Shown piece by piece: positions 62,063 to 64,000 of a stretch of DNA of 64,000 bases. Origin of the DNA: Aphis gossypii (lineage: Eukaryota; Arthropoda; Insecta; Hemiptera; Aphididae). The stretch's first letter is position 1; every line of letters begins with the position of its first letter. The position numbers were made by a program, and so were the translations under genes. The stretch is from the NCBI RefSeq assembly GCF_020184175.1, contig NC_065532.1:7998001-8062000 (forward strand), given 5' to 3'. The notes under the pieces were generated by a model. It saw only the letters and a program-made list of their open reading frames with translations, ran no database searches and was not told where the DNA came from.

Positions 62063-64000
62063 ACACGCGTCATTGCAGTAACATCAATAGATTTATTACT
62101 CCGCTCATAATCTAAAACTGTTGATTTTTCCATTGTAGATGATTCGTAAGACATAATATTGTAAAAAAAATAATGATAAAATCTTTTAGAATATTTGAAA
62201 TTAATAAATAGTAATAAGTAATTAAAATGAACGTTTTTTCCATTGAAAATAAACACGATTTAATTGAATCATTAATAGGCACTTAAATTATTTATTTAAA
62301 TAAATATTTTATTATTATTCTTCAAGAGTATGCAATATTACACTTTTCAATATTGTGTTTGTTAAATTTGAATTATTAAATAATACATAAAAATTTATTT
62401 TAGATTGTTAAAAATATTTACTTTATAACCATTAATAAATCGTGTCAACAACTAAATAAATTATATCAATTAAAAAAAAAAAAAAAAACTCCCGGAAAGA
62501 ATGTTTTGTACTATAGGTACTGGTAACTTAATTGAATTCTATTATTGTTCAGTAATGTCTCAAAAGTGGTATAATCAATATAATAATATATTAAATTATA
62601 TGTAAATTACCTTTTATATGTATAAATATAATATATCCATTTTAATTGACTTGAATCAACAACCAAATTTCAATCAATTATAGTACAAGCTTTACGGTAA
62701 ATATTGAAAATTGTTAAGGAAAAAAAACAAGTTAACTACTTGAAGTTGTTTATATTTTTAGTAATTCCATAATAAAATTTCAAATATTTTAAGAAGCTAA
62801 TCTATCTATTTGAAAACTTAATGTATTCTACTCACACTTTAAGGTATTACCATTGATTGTTTTGTGATGAACACTATTTTTAATTAAACTATTAAACAAT
62901 AAAATCATAAAAACAAAATTCCTCACGTGCGCCAAGAAATTTCTTTTGAAAATAAATAATGATTTAATATGCAATATACAAAACTATAAATAATATTTAT
63001 CATTTTAAAATACTTGTTTTTTTCATATAAAATAAGGTACTTTTTTTTTTACGAAATATTTAAGTTGATTAATTGGCCTAAATTGTTAGTTGATGTATCC
63101 TTTGACATTAATCGATTGGATAGTTTTAGTTTAATATTAAGTATCCATGTTAGATTTGTATAGTTCCTAATCAAATTTACGAAAATATTTTAAAACTTTA
63201 AAAGACTAGTGGTTATTTAATACTTAAACGTCTTAAACTGAAGAATAACTAAAATCGTTTTTGAACAATTTTTAATGAAGTAGGTATAATCAAATTTTAT
63301 TTATTAATTATTACAACATGATAAGTAAATTACTAAAACGAGATAAATTGTATTAGATTGTAATTAAATTTAAACGATATTAAAGAAAATGTTTGCACTT
63401 TCAAGTTTAACAAGTTACCTAAACTTATTAATATACACACATTCTAAACAATGATCTATCCAACGTTCTTTAAATAATAAATAATGTTTATACAAATTCC
63501 AACGTACTTTTCTTTGGCAGTTTTTTTTTTAATTTACTAGGTACTTTTAATCTTGTTTCTTCTAAAATTTTTGTTTTAAAACGTCAACAACTTTGAACTC
63601 AATAAACGATTCATAGAAAAACTTATTTAATATTAAAAATATAATTAATTATAAAATATATCTTAATTCTTAAACTTCTAAAAAATAAGAAGTGAAAATA
63701 TAATAATATTAATTGTAAAATATACTTACATTATTGTTTTAATATTTTTCAATTTAAATAAAGGAAAGTAGTTATATACTTAACTAAAAATTTATACCTG
63801 ATTAATCAATTATATTAAATCTTATAATATAAATGTAGGTACCTAACACCAAAAACAAGATGTATGATATTTCATTTTTATTTGAATTGTACAAATTTAA
63901 TTTTCGTCAAATTATTTAAAACCACATTTTTATATCTGCTCTCATTGCATTATATCACATTATATTATTATAAAGTTTTGTGAGTTCAGTCGGTAAAAAT
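62063..64000. other. AT-rich non-coding stretch to window end
   Basis: No gene, RNA or clear mobile element is seen. It holds an A17 run (62472-62488), several T-runs (near 63042 and 63522) and one exact TAGGTACCTA palindrome at 63836-63845. Stops occur at short intervals in all frames. Confidence 0.6.
63836..63845. repeat. TAGGTACCTA palindrome
   Basis: Exact copy of the palindrome also found at 9615, 25436 and 54871. Confidence 0.9.

Noticed and set aside
61945..62256. 103-codon minus-strand frame
   Set aside because: It starts at GTG and runs through a dispersed repeat copy; it has AT-driven amino-acid composition.
1..64000. tRNA, rRNA, well-known microRNAs and CRISPR arrays
   Set aside because: I looked for T-arm signatures, ribosomal motifs, a set of well-conserved insect microRNA seeds and spaced direct repeats, and found none convincing. 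A covariance-model search would be needed to exclude diverged cases.
1..64000. A novel multi-gene system
   Set aside because: No cluster of coding genes is visible. Claiming a system would have no support in this sequence.

Overview
The window looks like nuclear DNA from an insect, most likely an aphid. It is strongly AT-rich (GC well under one third by eye) and full of TA, TAA and A/T homopolymer runs. It has no dense coding. It carries short interstitial tracts of the insect telomere unit TTAGG, an over-represented palindrome TAGGTACCTA, and a dispersed repeat that I associate, from memory only, with aphid assemblies. The longest ATG-initiated open frames are about 100-130 codons. None matches a protein family I recognise, and several are translated microsatellites. 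I could not find a complete protein-coding gene, a tRNA, an rRNA or a CRISPR array. The window therefore reads as intergenic DNA or long introns.

Layout. 1-16 kb is AT-rich non-coding DNA with two moderately CpG-enriched blocks (about 0.96-1.53 and 9.2-10.2 kb) and one short transposon-terminus-like sequence near 6.5 kb. 16.66-17.07 kb is a less AT-rich island with a histone-like stem-loop and no histone gene. 17-26 kb is non-coding. 26.10-26.75 kb is a sharp CpG-dense block ending in a splice-donor-like site on the plus strand, a candidate promoter plus 5' exon. 27-43 kb is non-coding, with transposon scraps at 29.9-30.1 and 37.15-37.19 kb, an exact 9-bp hairpin at 31.27 kb, several short tandem repeats and an unexplained GC-richer block at 41.2-41.5 kb.

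43.5-44.42 kb is the clearest functional-looking element. It is a CpG island with a GCC trinucleotide tract and three good splice-donor-like sites (plus strand at 43975 and 44367, minus strand at 44064). This would fit a promoter with alternative, possibly bidirectional, 5' exons. 45.26-45.47 kb is a probable degenerate hAT-type non-autonomous DNA transposon. 47.9-48.0, 61.36-61.43 and 62.0-62.06 kb carry three diverged copies of one dispersed repeat. 53.2-54.1 kb is an A-biased, stop-ridden block with a short stretch resembling the C-terminal part of hAT transposases. Smaller CpG-rich peaks lie at 55.48-55.64 and 58.44-58.83 kb. The rest to 64 kb is AT-rich and featureless.

No set of genes working together can be described. 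The main testable inference is that genes with CpG-rich 5' exons start near 26.6 and/or 44.2 kb and that their coding exons lie in later parts of the window, as exons too short to see by eye, or outside it. Splice-site, repeat and promoter calls here are pattern readings, not searches.
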